A stretch of 64,000 nucleotides of DNA from an uncultured Clostridium sp. (GCF_900547735.1 NZ_URHZ01000007.1:34413-98412), one strand, 5' to 3'. Counted from the first letter of the stretch, positions 26,127-37,046 are shown. Notes: generated by a model not told the origin, from the sequence alone. A program made the numbers and translations.

Positions 26127-27281
26127 TCAGTCCATTGCAACTCTGCACATTGTATATTCACCATACCCCGTGACTGCCCGGTAATACCCGCAGAGGGAAA
26201 GGTTACACGCTTCATCATAAGTGTCCACCAGCAGCGGCCTGCCTCCCAGCGCAGCCAGTTTTGTTTTCGTAGCTAAGATAATTATATTTTCTCTGCCAAT
26301 CTCTTTTAGTACCTCCGGCGTAAGCTGCTGGTTGCCGCGGCCGAACAGAAACCCCTGGCCTCCGGTTACCGTCACTATCAGTTTTGTCCTTTTTCCCTGG
26401 ATTTGCGATAAGATACCGTTCCCGTACAGATCGGACGCCACGAGTTCTTTATTGCGGACCAGATCCACTCCAATCAGAGTGTTATTAAGGCCGAGAAGAT
26501 GCATAATCCCCCTGGTCGTGGTTCCGGCTCCGATGAGGTAACATGTCTCCGGCTCCATTGCTTCAATTATATCCCAGGCAATCGACTCAATCGATGCCGT
26601 CTCGGAGACCGGGGTCGGCGCTTTGCGGTTCTGGGTCAGAGTCCTCTCCTTCGGCACCTGAAGATAACCGTAAAGCCTTGTGCCGATTACCTCTCTCCGG
26701 TATTCCTCCTCGTTAATATCAAGGACTTCCAGTTCCTCTGTTTTCTGCACCTTCCCGCTGAGCCACATGGAAGCCAGCCGGCCGGCAGCCGTGGGATTTT
26801 TTGCATAGACCGGCGAATGTATCTTCACACCGGCCGGGATCCCCACACAGGGCAGGTTAAGCCCCACCGCCTGATAAATATCCCTGGCCGTCCCGTCGCC
26901 TCCCGCAAACAGAAGTAAATCCACATTCTCCTCCAGCAGCTTTTCTGCCAGTGCAATTGTATCTCCGGCATCCGTATGAACGGGGGCTTCATAATCGGGG
27001 GCTTCATCAGCCGCATCCACATCCAAATTTCCCGATGCCAGAAGCGCCGTAGTAAATCCCAGTTCTTTTGCCGCCTCTCCCCCCATTTTGCCCGGATAAG
27101 TATAAACCGTAATATTAGCCCTGTTGTCTAATAGCTCTTTCAGCGCTGCTTTTACCCGCTCCCCTGCTCTCGGCTGCGCTCCGCGCCTGATCGCCTCGTC
27201 CGCCACATAATCAGTGCCTTTCAAGCCCACACTTCCGCCCATGCCGGCAATGGGATTAATAATGAGTCCCAGCTTCTTCAT
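26127..27281 (-). CDS. ATP-NAD kinase-like protein (AcoX / COG3199 type)
   Basis: At 384 residues it belongs to the diacylglycerol/NAD kinase fold. It opens KKLGLIINPIAGMGGSVGLKG and has the nucleotide-binding GGDGTARDIYQAV and GIPAGVKIHSPVYA, the marks of the COG3199/AcoX group. Members are predicted to phosphorylate NAD or a related metabolite; the substrate is unproven. A later GAGTTTRGIMHLLG segment is also typical. It follows the P-protein-like operon after a 243-base gap with a hairpin, and is probably its own unit. Its place beside amino-acid breakdown genes suggests a supporting role there, but that is inference. Confidence 0.82.
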   Translation of the reverse strand: MKKLGLIINPIAGMGGSVGLKGTDYVADEAIRRGAQPRAGERVKAALKELLDNRANITVYTYPGKMGGEAAKELGFTTALLASGNLDVDAADEAPDYEAPVHTDAGDTIALAEKLLEENVDLLLFAGGDGTARDIYQAVGLNLPCVGIPAGVKIHSPVYAKNPTAAGRLASMWLSGKVQKTEELEVLDINEEEYRREVIGTRLYGYLQVPKERTLTQNRKAPTPVSETASIESIAWDIIEAMEPETCYLIGAGTTTRGIMHLLGLNNTLIGVDLVRNKELVASDLYGNGILSQIQGKRTKLIVTVTGGQGFLFGRGNQQLTPEVLKEIGRENIIILATKTKLAALGGRPLLVDTYDEACNLSLCGYYRAVTGYGEYTMCRVAMD

Positions 27282-27302
27282 TGGCCCTCCTTATAATAAA
27301 CA

Positions 27303-27340
27303 GGACTGCTTCAAAATGATACTTCACTCCAAAGCAGTCC
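27303..27340 (-). terminator. Probable terminator after the P-protein-like beta gene
   Basis: GGACTGCTT (27303-27311) pairs with AAGCAGTCC (27332-27340), and T-rich DNA follows on the minus strand. Next to it (27358-27390) lies a 17-base direct duplication of TTATTCATAACATCTTT. Confidence 0.55.
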
Positions 27341-27524
27341 TTCTTAATAATATCATTTATTCATAACATCTTTTATTCATAACATCTTTTATCACATCGG
27401 CACAAGGCATATCCGCCGATAATACCTTCTACATATTAGCGCTTTCCTGCCGTATTGTCGGCAGTCCTGTTACCAGTTTCTTCTATATATAATAGCATTT
27501 CAATAACCGTGTCTCGCAATGTAT

Positions 27525-29087
27525 CTACTCACTGTATTTCTTCAGGTACGTCTTCCATGTTGTTGCCCATCTCGCCGGATCATCCATGCCGGATTCATCG
27601 ACCTGATGGATAACGCTCCTGTGAGGCGCGGTCTTAATGATATCAGGATTTTCATGAGCCTCTTTAAATACATATTTTAGGGTTTCGATGTATTCGTCAA
27701 TGTCTTTTTTGGAAGGTGTCTCCGTAGGCTCCAGTGTCATCGGTTCAGGCAGATAGAAGGGGTGGTGGGAAGTCCAGTAATGCATACCAAAATCCATCAT
27801 ACGCCTCTGTATATCCAGTGTTCCGATACCGGTTTCTTTTTCCATCGTCTCCAGGGAATAACGGGCCTGCTCGATCCGCTGGTTGCTGCCGTCCTCATAG
27901 TAAGCAGTCACCTCCGGAAGCTCCATCAGCTTCTTAAACATATAATTGTTGTTGAGAACTGCCGTCTTTGCCACCTGATACAGTCCGTCCGGACCCATAC
28001 TGCGGATCCAGCAGTATGCTTTCAACACGACAGGAGCAACGCCGTACCATTCCCTCACTTTGCCCACTGCGCATGAATTGCTGCAAATATCATAGTTCAG
28101 GAAATATTTCTCCCCGTCATAGTCTACAATCGGGGCCGGCAGATACTGAACCAGTTCTTTCTGTACTCCCGTCGCTCCGCAGGCGGGGCCGCCGCAGCCG
28201 TGAGGCGTTGAGAACGTCTTATGGAGGTTGAAGAAGCACATATCAAAGCCAGCGTCTCTTGCCCTTGTGACCCCTAAGAGTCCGTTTGCATTTGCCTGAT
28301 CATATCCACAAAGCCCGCCGATGGAATGAATATAATCCACAAATTCCTTCACATGGCTGTTATAAACTCCCGTATCCTCCGGGTTTGCCACAATATATCC
28401 GGCTGTTTTCGGGCCTGCCGCCGCTTTCAACTGCTCTAAATCCGGTATGCCCGTCGTCTGATCCGGCTGCAGGTAAACAATCTTGAAGCCGGCTACCGCG
28501 GGAGCGGCTGCATCGGAGGGATGTGAATAAATGGTAGTGATAATCTCATCCCTGTCTTCACCTCTATCTTTAAAATATGCCCTCATAACAGAGGCCATCG
28601 TCAAAATACCCTGGGAACCTCCGCCCGGCTGGAAGGTAAAATGATCCATGCCGGAAATTTCACTCATATATTGATCGGTTTCATGGAAAATCTCAAGCAT
28701 CCCCTGTACGGTATCCACATCCTGTAGCGGATGATACTCCCGGATTAGGGCGGATAACTGCTCGTTTACCTTTGGGCTGTATTTAACGGTACAGGTACCC
28801 TGACCAATCTCAATATTCACATCTGCGCCAAGTGTCTGCTGCGCCAGCCTGGCATAGTGTCTTAAGACACGGCTCTGTGACAGTTCCGGCAGGTTCAGCT
28901 TCGTATTTCGCCTCATGCTGTCCGGGAGAGCGGCAGCTCCTTTTGTCTCTCTTGCTATCTCTTCCTCCGGCTCCCCCACTAAGATTCCGCGTTCGCCCGG
29001 AGTGCTAAGCTCATAAATTATCGGCTCATCCCATTTTGCCTGGTGGAAATGAACTCTGACCTTTTCTGATCTATCTATTCTTTTCAC
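27525..29087 (-). CDS. Divergent glycine dehydrogenase (decarboxylating) beta-like subunit
   Basis: This 520-residue PLP enzyme of fold type I resembles GcvPB, the C-terminal half of the glycine cleavage P-protein. The PLP lysine is in FNLHKTFSTPHGC. Signature regions are altered: canonical GVKEHL-type loops and GGGGPG read CGGPACGATGV, and the C-terminal motif reads GMHYWTSHHPFYLPEPM where GcvPB normally has a Tyr/Pro-rich equivalent. EPTETPSKKDIDEYI keeps the family ending. The start is GTG with AAGGAATG upstream. It follows the alpha-like gene by 95 bases. No gcvH or gcvT is nearby. It could be glycine decarboxylase or a relative acting on another amino acid; the altered motifs make the second a real option. 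Confidence 0.8.
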   Translation of the reverse strand: MKRIDRSEKVRVHFHQAKWDEPIIYELSTPGERGILVGEPEEEIARETKGAAALPDSMRRNTKLNLPELSQSRVLRHYARLAQQTLGADVNIEIGQGTCTVKYSPKVNEQLSALIREYHPLQDVDTVQGMLEIFHETDQYMSEISGMDHFTFQPGGGSQGILTMASVMRAYFKDRGEDRDEIITTIYSHPSDAAAPAVAGFKIVYLQPDQTTGIPDLEQLKAAAGPKTAGYIVANPEDTGVYNSHVKEFVDYIHSIGGLCGYDQANANGLLGVTRARDAGFDMCFFNLHKTFSTPHGCGGPACGATGVQKELVQYLPAPIVDYDGEKYFLNYDICSNSCAVGKVREWYGVAPVVLKAYCWIRSMGPDGLYQVAKTAVLNNNYMFKKLMELPEVTAYYEDGSNQRIEQARYSLETMEKETGIGTLDIQRRMMDFGMHYWTSHHPFYLPEPMTLEPTETPSKKDIDEYIETLKYVFKEAHENPDIIKTAPHRSVIHQVDESGMDDPARWATTWKTYLKKYSE

Positions 29088-29182
29088 GTTATCATTCCTT
29101 TCTGAAAGCTTATTCAGTGATACTGTCCACAGCCCTGTCTAAGGGCAGAGGCTGATTCGTGAACAGCAGCAGTTCCTATCGG

Positions 29183-30574
29183 CTATTCGGTGACCTCTCT
29201 AAGCGCCGCGATCAAAGTATCGATATCTTCTTTTGTATGGATTTCGGTTACACAGTAAAGAGCTGACTCCGAAAGCCCCGGGAAATCCTTCGACAGGTCC
29301 TTTCCGCCGAAAATACCTTTTTCAAGCAGAGCCTTGTTGATCTGTTCCACTGTCTTTCCGGTTTTGCTGAAATCCACGACAAATTCTTTGAAGAATACGC
29401 TGCCGAACGGATTGGCCCTCACACCCGGAATCTCACTCATCTTACCGGCTGCATACTGTGCGTTGGACATAATAATCTGCCCCACTTCTTCCATGCCCCG
29501 GGGACCCATGGTAGCCAGGTAAACACCTGCCGTGATGCCCCAAAGAGCCGACTGGGTTCCCACATACTCTTTTCCATGCTCCCTGTGATGTCCAAAGGAA
29601 GTCCTGTCATAGGCCACATCGCCAAAGCCGTATTCCCCGGGTTCTGTCGTGGGAGCAATGCCAAACAGGCGTGACGGGAATTCCATGACAAATTTTTCTT
29701 CATCTCTTGTCGCCATGAAGCCGGACTGGCCACCGCCGTAATTCATGTGGATGCCGAGAGGCTGCAAATCACCGCAGACAATATCCGCGGCGTAGGATGC
29801 CGGCGACGCAAGTACTCCCAGGGAAATCGGGTCAATGCCGACCAGGCTCAGCCCTCCGGCCTCGTGTACCATATCCGATATCTTCTGCCCGTTTGTCTCA
29901 ATCACACCGAGATATCCCGGGTTCTCAAAGTAAATACCTGCCGTATCCTCATTCAGCTTTCCTTTTAGATCCGTCAAATCGATGAGTCCGTTCCCATCGC
30001 ATTTTACCTTCTCAAAACGGAGGCATGATTCCGCATAGTTTTCCATGATTTTCAATTTCTCGGCATCGATATATTCCGATACCAGGAGAACAGAACGGTT
30101 TGTAATCCGCTGTGCCATTCTGACCGTGGTGGCCGCCGCCTGCGCCCAATCCATGGTCGGTACATTGACCACTTCCATATCCACCAGCTCCGCCACCATG
30201 CTGGCATACTCGAACAAAGTCTGGAAACGGCCTTCATCGTTGTAAGGCTCCCCGCCGTACGCGGTCAGGAATTCACCCTTCCCGTTCACCTCGTCGCAGA
30301 TGGCAGGGACGTAATGCTGCCAGCAGCCGGCGCCCAGGAAATTAAGGTTTCTGCGGCAGTCCGTATCCTTTGAAAGAATACGCTCCACATGTCTTCTCAA
30401 CTCATACTCAGAGCCAAATGCCTTCGGCAGGTTCATCTCATTTTTTAACTTTAAAAGTTCAGGTACATTCTTATGGAGTTCCTCTATGGAACTAAGGCCG
30501 ATTTCACGGAGCATTTCCTCCTGCACTTCCGGAACCGAGTTTGGTATGTAAGGATGGCTTTCAAATCCTTTCAT
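29183..30574 (-). CDS. Divergent glycine dehydrogenase (decarboxylating) alpha-like subunit
   Basis: At 463 residues it resembles GcvPA, the N-terminal half of the P-protein; it pairs with the next gene to form an alpha2-beta2 PLP enzyme. Family traits are the PNS opening (HPYIPNSVPEVQEEMLREIG), the GAGCWQHYVPAICDEV segment, the LFEYASMVAELVDMEV region and IYFENPGYLGVIE. The usual RSEFYTAYTPYQPE and NASMYDGATA motifs are replaced by KGEFLTAYGGEPYNDEG and VPTMDWAQAAATT, near the expected glycine and PLP-phosphate contacts. It lies 45 bases after the SDR gene in a sigma-54-driven operon. The substrate is uncertain. Confidence 0.8.
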   Translation of the reverse strand: MKGFESHPYIPNSVPEVQEEMLREIGLSSIEELHKNVPELLKLKNEMNLPKAFGSEYELRRHVERILSKDTDCRRNLNFLGAGCWQHYVPAICDEVNGKGEFLTAYGGEPYNDEGRFQTLFEYASMVAELVDMEVVNVPTMDWAQAAATTVRMAQRITNRSVLLVSEYIDAEKLKIMENYAESCLRFEKVKCDGNGLIDLTDLKGKLNEDTAGIYFENPGYLGVIETNGQKISDMVHEAGGLSLVGIDPISLGVLASPASYAADIVCGDLQPLGIHMNYGGGQSGFMATRDEEKFVMEFPSRLFGIAPTTEPGEYGFGDVAYDRTSFGHHREHGKEYVGTQSALWGITAGVYLATMGPRGMEEVGQIIMSNAQYAAGKMSEIPGVRANPFGSVFFKEFVVDFSKTGKTVEQINKALLEKGIFGGKDLSKDFPGLSESALYCVTEIHTKEDIDTLIAALREVTE

Positions 30575-30619
30575 GTGCTTGTTTCCTCCTTTTTATGCTG
30601 ATTATCTCTATTTGGTTAT

Positions 30620-31414
30620 TTAAGCGATTCCGCCGCCGTCCACCACTAATGCGGCTCCTGTCACCCAGCTTGCCAGATCGCTTGCCAAAAATAATACGGC
30701 ATTGGCAATATCTTCCGGCATTCCGATCCGTTTGAGCGGCCTGTCTGTTCCGCAGTCCTTTAAATAAGCATCCTGATCCGCTTCCTCTTTTACAATTCCC
30801 GTCTGCCGGCCTTCGTCGCGCAGCATAGCCGTATCGGTATCTCCCGGGTTTACGCTGTTGACCCTGATGTTCTTCGGGCCGTGGTCGATTGCCATGGCCC
30901 TCGTAGCATTGACAATGCCGCCCTTCACCGCACAGTAGGCAACCGCCTGGTCTCCGCCCTTAATCCCCCAGCCTGAACCGGTATTGATAATGCTGCCGCC
31001 GCCGTTTGCTTCCATCACCGGAATGACATGCTTGGAGAACAGGAACATGCCCTTAAGCCCTACATCCAGCACGAAATCCCATTCCTTCTCCGTGAGGTTG
31101 TCGATGGTTTTACGCACCGTAACGCCGGCATTGTTATGTAAAATATTGATTGGCCCATATTTTTTAACCACTTCTTCCACCGTTTTTTGAACCTGCTCTT
31201 CGTTCGTCACATCACACTGAAAGAAAGCAACGTCTCTGCCTGCGTCTCTCAGTTCCTGTACTTTCTCTTCCCCTCTGGGGCTGATGTCCACCATGGCGAC
31301 TTTCGCTCCATATGCCGATAGAATCTCCACAACACCCAGCCCGATTCCAGAACTTCCGCCCGTGACAACTGCAACCTTACCCGTCAAATTCAATGGTTCT
31401 TTCTTTTCGATCAT
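30620..31414 (-). CDS. Short-chain dehydrogenase/reductase
   Basis: At 264 residues this is a classical SDR with a Rossmann fold: TGGSSGIGLG for NAD(P) binding, NNAG, catalytic Ser in NTGSGWG, and Tyr-x3-Lys in AYCAVKGG. VDISPRGEE at the end of beta-2 has an Asp that favours NAD(H). The family oxidises or reduces alcohols and ketones; the substrate is not given by the sequence. It is the first gene of an operon with the two P-protein-like genes, 84 bases downstream of a -24/-12 promoter. It may process a hydroxy or keto compound linked to the P-protein-like reaction. Confidence 0.88.
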   Translation of the reverse strand: MIEKKEPLNLTGKVAVVTGGSSGIGLGVVEILSAYGAKVAMVDISPRGEEKVQELRDAGRDVAFFQCDVTNEEQVQKTVEEVVKKYGPINILHNNAGVTVRKTIDNLTEKEWDFVLDVGLKGMFLFSKHVIPVMEANGGGSIINTGSGWGIKGGDQAVAYCAVKGGIVNATRAMAIDHGPKNIRVNSVNPGDTDTAMLRDEGRQTGIVKEEADQDAYLKDCGTDRPLKRIGMPEDIANAVLFLASDLASWVTGAALVVDGGGIA

Positions 31415-31493
31415 TATTTTCCTCCTTTATTTCTACTGCCTATCCCTTTTGTTTTTAACCAATCAGGAGCCGGCGCCTTCTGCCCTACTATTT

Positions 31494-31509
31494 AGCAATC
31501 ATCATGCCA
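31494..31509 (-). promoter_or_regulatory. Sigma-54 promoter of the SDR / P-protein-like operon
   Basis: On the minus strand it reads TGGCAT-GATGA-TTGCT, matching TGGCAC-N5-TTGCT except for one base. Its distance to the SDR start is about 80 bases. The enhancer-like palindrome lies about 190 bases upstream. Confidence 0.75.
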
Positions 31510-31695
31510 ACTTTTACACCGTTTTAGTCCAAACTCACTTTTTTCCTTGAAAATATTTCTGAAGTCTAATATATCCCCTTAGAATCCAGGTGTTTTTTCA
31601 ATCATAAAAAAATACCGAATTACATTTCACCATATCATTTCTCAATTTTCCCTTTGCAATCCCAAATAAAATTGCCAAAAAATACAAACCAAAGC

Positions 31696-31726
31696 GTGTC
31701 ATTTGTCAATTATTGTCAAATGACAC
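31696..31726. promoter_or_regulatory. Palindromic upstream activator site, SDR operon / activator gene
   Basis: A 10-base inverted repeat GTGTCATTTG-N11-CAAATGACAC with inner TGTCAA copies. Directly after it come two TTTGCCAA/TTTGCC elements (31730-31745). The same TGTCA and TTGGCAA words recur before the grd promoter, and TGTCA words before the nhaC-like promoter. Confidence 0.65.
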
Positions 31727-31770
31727 ACATTTGCCAAATTTGCCATTTTCACTGTCACTCCCAGTAATTC

Positions 31771-32098
31771 TATGGTATAATGTGCGCATAGCGGACATTA
31801 TACCTGCGCATGCCGGATTCTGCGTCTACCGCAGAATTCGGGCGCTAAGTTCCGTCGGAGACACCGTATTCACGAAGTGGATACGGTATAATGTGCGCAT
31901 AGCGGACATTATACCTGCGCATGCCGGGTTCTGCGTCCACCGCAGAATTCGGGCGCTAAGTTCCGTCGGAGACACCGTATTCACGAAGTGATTACGGTAT
32001 AATGTGCGCATAGCGGACATTATACCTGCGCATACCGGGTTCTGCGTCCACCGCAGAATTCGGGCGCTAAGTTCCGTCGGAGACACCGTATTCACGAA
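31771..32098 (+). repeat. Three tandem 111-base repeats in the activator leader
   Basis: Units begin at 31771, 31882 and 31993 and are almost identical. Each opens with GGTATAATGT, which contains a sigma-A -10 box and is the left arm of a palindrome ending ACATTATACC. Each also contains the stem TTCTGCG/CGCAGAA and the segment GCTAAGTTCCGTCGGAGACAC. The first -10 box has an upstream CTGTCA at 18 bases. The array lies between the promoter and the start of the sigma-54 activator, giving a leader of about 390 bases with possibly three starts. It encodes no credible protein. Confidence 0.85.
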
Positions 32099-32173
32099 CT
32101 TAGTGGGAGTCATGCCTGAATACATATTACAGCAAAGTGCGTTTTATCACCACCATCAAAAAGGAGGGCTAAC

Positions 32174-33916
<1,743 letters not shown>

Positions 33917-33930
33917 AGTTTATTGGGTTT

Positions 33931-33982
33931 AATTGACAGACTTTACCAATTGTCATTTCAAAATGTCATTTAACTGTCAATT
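33931..33982. promoter_or_regulatory. Upstream activator site cluster before the nhaC-like gene
   Basis: AATTGACAG (33931-33939) and CTGTCAATT (33974-33982) form an inverted pair around two direct copies of TGTCATTT (33951 and 33964). It lies about 110-160 bases upstream of the -24 box, normal for an enhancer of sigma-54 activators. Confidence 0.6.
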
Positions 33983-34089
33983 AATATTTCGTTTTAATGA
34001 AACCTAGCTTCATAATATATTTTCTATCTGTCCCTTTTTGCTTGTTAATCATATATATTTACATGTTTCCTCATTGCATTTGTCCTTTT

Positions 34090-34106
34090 TGGCACGTTAT
34101 TTGCTT
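34090..34106 (+). promoter_or_regulatory. Sigma-54 promoter of the nhaC-like gene
   Basis: TGGCAC-GTTAT-TTGCTT is an exact match to the -24/-12 consensus. The start codon is about 100 bases downstream. Confidence 0.82.
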
Positions 34107-34204
34107 TTAAAATGAAGCATCAATGGCTGGCTTAACAAAGGGGCGCATACCTGATAACGAAAATGAGGGTGCCGCCTGCCGGCCGACAAAAAGGAGGAAG
34201 ATAT

Positions 34205-35815
34205 ATGGATATGCAAGTCAACTATGGGATACTGGCCTTAGTTCCGCCTATTATCGCTATCGGTCTATGTTTTGCGACAAAGCAGGTTCTAATCTCCATG
34301 TTCGCAGGCCTCTTCGCCGGTTCACTGATCATCAGCAGCTGGAACCCGCTGGGGGCATGCTCCTATGCATTATCTGTCATTTCCACAAATATGGCGGATA
34401 ATGTGATACTGTTACTGTTTACCCTCTTTATGGGTGTCGGAATTTCCTTTATATGGAAACTGGGCGGAAGCTTTGCCCTGGCGGAGGCCGCAAAGAGACG
34501 ATTCAAAAAGAGGCGTTCTGTCTGCCTGGGCACGTGGGGTCTTGGAATGGCGTGCTCTGTCAACGACTGTCTGGTTGCCGCCGTAGACGGCAATGTATTC
34601 CGTGACATTTGTAAGGATTACAGAATCTCTTCCGAGAAGCTCTCCTACGTACTGGATTCTACTGCAGCCCCCGCGGCGGCCCTGTTTATTTCCGACTGGA
34701 TTGCCTATCAGATCAGCATGATCGATCAGGGGCTGGAACAGGCCGGTATCACCGGAATCTCACCGGTCAGCGCATACATAAAGGGACTTCCGTTTAACAT
34801 GTATTCTATTTTTACCCTCATTTTCGTAGGTATGTTAATGTACACCGGCCGCGATTACGGCCCTATGCTGAAGGCGGAGGTCCGCGCCCTGAAGACCGGA
34901 CAGTACACAAAACCCGAGGCGAACCCAATGCTTGATGTCGGCAATGAACTGGGTGAGCCGAAACGTACAAAACCGATGATCCGCTCCTTCGTCCTCCCGA
35001 TCGCAGTGGCATTTACAATTATTATATCCGGTATTATTTACACAGGCTACACGAATCCGGCCAGAACCGCCTCTGGCGTAATGGCAATCCTCGACGCATG
35101 TGACGCACAGATGGCTCTTTACTGGGGTTCCTTCGGTATGGCGGTAACGGGCATCGTAATCGCTCTCACCAGCCATATTATGACCTTCGAAGAAACGATG
35201 AATACTATCGTTGACGGTTTCAAGCTCATGGCCTTAACCGGCGCCATCCTCGTTATGGCATGGTCCTTAGGGTCTGTAACCAAAAGCATGGGGCTGGGCG
35301 CTTTCGTAGCCCAGTATGTCGGCGCCAGCATCCCGACCGGCTTCCTTCCGCTTCTCGTTCTCGGCTGTTCCATTCTTGTTGCATTCGCAACCGGAACCTC
35401 CTGGGGGACAATGGCCATCATGACGCCTCTGGCCATCCAGTTGGGCTATACGCTCACCGGCGATGTGGAATTCTCGGTCGGTATGTGCGGCGCAGTCCTT
35501 TCAGGCGCAATTTTAGGCGATCATGCATCTCCTGTATCCGATACCACGGTTATGGCTTCCATCTTCTCAGGCGCCGACCATATCGACCATGTGGCGACAC
35601 AGCTGCCATATGCCCTTACCGTCGGAGGTGTTATCGCAGTTTTATACCTGATATTCGGTTTCACCGAGGTGTCACCGTTTGTTCTGCTTCCAATCGGCGT
35701 GGTCATACTGTTTTTCCTGCAGATCATTCTGCATAAGTTCTATATGAAGCGCTACGGCATCGATCCGAATTATTCCAAGTCCATGACGGAAGATCATGTG
35801 AAGCAGGAAGCCTGA
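34205..35815 (+). CDS. NhaC-family Na+/H+ antiporter-like transporter
   Basis: At 536 residues with about 12 helices, it has the NhaC-type features: LFAGSLIISSWNPLGACSYA in the first half, GMACSVNDCLVAAVDGNVF, and in the second half AFATGTSWGTMAIMTPLAIQ and GDHASPVSDTTVMASIF. NhaC members exchange Na+ for H+, but many are now thought to move amino acids or other organic solutes. The start is ATG at 34205 with AAGGAGG 7 bases upstream. A perfect sigma-54 promoter drives it alone, next to the activator gene, so import of the inducing substrate or ion coupling of Stickland metabolism are likely roles. It ends at a strong bidirectional terminator. Confidence 0.85.
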   Translation: MDMQVNYGILALVPPIIAIGLCFATKQVLISMFAGLFAGSLIISSWNPLGACSYALSVISTNMADNVILLLFTLFMGVGISFIWKLGGSFALAEAAKRRFKKRRSVCLGTWGLGMACSVNDCLVAAVDGNVFRDICKDYRISSEKLSYVLDSTAAPAAALFISDWIAYQISMIDQGLEQAGITGISPVSAYIKGLPFNMYSIFTLIFVGMLMYTGRDYGPMLKAEVRALKTGQYTKPEANPMLDVGNELGEPKRTKPMIRSFVLPIAVAFTIIISGIIYTGYTNPARTASGVMAILDACDAQMALYWGSFGMAVTGIVIALTSHIMTFEETMNTIVDGFKLMALTGAILVMAWSLGSVTKSMGLGAFVAQYVGASIPTGFLPLLVLGCSILVAFATGTSWGTMAIMTPLAIQLGYTLTGDVEFSVGMCGAVLSGAILGDHASPVSDTTVMASIFSGADHIDHVATQLPYALTVGGVIAVLYLIFGFTEVSPFVLLPIGVVILFFLQIILHKFYMKRYGIDPNYSKSMTEDHVKQEA

Positions 35816-35847
35816 ATCATCGGGCCAGGCAGTGATAAAAGGCAGTA

Positions 35848-35902
35848 AGAGGCGGCCGCAAAATGGATATTCAGCAGGATAACCCATTTTGCGGCCGCCT
35901 CT
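35848..35902. terminator. Bidirectional terminator between nhaC-like and desulfurase genes
   Basis: The 19-base arms AGAGGCGGCCGCAAAATGG (35848-35866) and its exact complement (35884-35902) flank a 17-base loop, and T-rich DNA follows on the plus side. Confidence 0.85.
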
Positions 35903-35903
35903 C

Positions 35904-37046
35904 TTATTCTATCTCCGCCAGTTCTTTCACCGCACGGATTCCCTCTTCTATCTCCTCCTCCGTATTAAACCAGGAAAAGCTGAACCGCACCATTCCCTGA
36001 TGCACCGTCCCCATAGACTGGTGCATCAGGGGGGCGCAGTGGGCGCCGGGCCTGGTGGAAATCCCGTAGACGTCCGCCAGCTCATCGCTGACTCTCGCCG
36101 AATCGTAATCCAGGATATTGAGGGCCACAATCGGCGCCCGGTTATCAGTTGAAAAATCTCCATAAATACGCACCCCGGAAATCTCTCTCACGCCGTCGTA
36201 GAACTTTCGCATCAGCTTCATCTCCCTGCTGTGAATCACATCCATGCCCGTCCCGTCGATAAACTCCAGGGCGGCATGCAGCCCCGCGATCCCATGGCCG
36301 TTCAGGGTTCCTGCCTCCAACGCGGCGGGCATCTCCAAAGGCTGTTCTTTATTATAAGTCTGGATGCCGCTTCCGCCTGACTTCAGCGGTGATATCCTCA
36401 ATCCCTCACGGACGCAGAGCCCTCCGGTTCCCTGGGGACCAAAAAGGCCTTTGTGCCCGGTAAAGCAAAGCACGTCTATATTCATGGCCTGCATATCAAT
36501 CTCCAGGGTCCCCGCTGTCTGGGATGCGTCTACCAGAAACAGCAGATGATGTTTCCGGCAAAAGTTTCCTATCCTCTTTAAATCCACGCTGTTGCCGGTC
36601 AGGTTGGATGCATGGGTGCAGACCACCGCTCCGGTATCGGGACGCCGGACGGTTTCCAGCGCATCGTAGCAAAGCTCCCCCCTGTCCCCGCAAGGCAGAA
36701 ACGAAAGATCCGTCCCCGTTTTTTCCAGCCGGTAAAGCGGGCGCAGAACCGAATTATGCTCCATCACCGTCGTGATCACATGCCCGGAGCCCTGCAGCAG
36801 GCCGAGAACCGCCGTATTCAGCGCCTCCGTGGAATTAGATGTAAAAGCCGTCTGCCCCGGCTCCCCGGCGTGAAACAGCTTTGCCAGCCGCGCACGCGTC
36901 TCATAGATAAGGCGGGAGGCATCCATTGAGGATTCATGGGCCCCGCGGCTGGAATTCCCAAGGTGATTCATTGCGCGGACCACTGCCCCGATCACGCAGT
37001 CCGGCTTTTTCAGCGTAGTTGCGGCATTATCAAAATAGATTCCCAT
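35904..37046 (-). CDS. Cysteine desulfurase-family protein of the selenium cluster (EF2568-like)
   Basis: At 380 residues this is a class V aminotransferase-fold PLP enzyme. It has YFDNAATTLKKPDCVIGAV at the N-terminus, PLP Lys in CFTGHKGLFGPQG, TSNSTEALNTAV, and the catalytic Cys in STRPGAHCAPLMHQ. The group is the cysteine desulfurase family called EF2568-like (TIGR01977), repeatedly found beside selenium genes. The likely role is to release Se or S from (seleno)cysteine for the YedF / SelD route. It lies last in the selA-selB-yedE-yedF-DUF3343 operon, 15 bases after the DUF3343 gene. Confidence 0.85.
   Translation of the reverse strand: MGIYFDNAATTLKKPDCVIGAVVRAMNHLGNSSRGAHESSMDASRLIYETRARLAKLFHAGEPGQTAFTSNSTEALNTAVLGLLQGSGHVITTVMEHNSVLRPLYRLEKTGTDLSFLPCGDRGELCYDALETVRRPDTGAVVCTHASNLTGNSVDLKRIGNFCRKHHLLFLVDASQTAGTLEIDMQAMNIDVLCFTGHKGLFGPQGTGGLCVREGLRISPLKSGGSGIQTYNKEQPLEMPAALEAGTLNGHGIAGLHAALEFIDGTGMDVIHSREMKLMRKFYDGVREISGVRIYGDFSTDNRAPIVALNILDYDSARVSDELADVYGISTRPGAHCAPLMHQSMGTVHQGMVRFSFSWFNTEEEIEEGIRAVKELAEIE

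Noticed and set aside
31771..32098. CRISPR array
   Set aside because: Repeats are contiguous with no spacers, the unit is 111 bases, and no cas genes are near.
31713..32125. Open frames of 71-99 codons on both strands across the repeat array
   Set aside because: They arise from the 111-base period, a multiple of three, and carry no recognisable protein. The repeats look regulatory.
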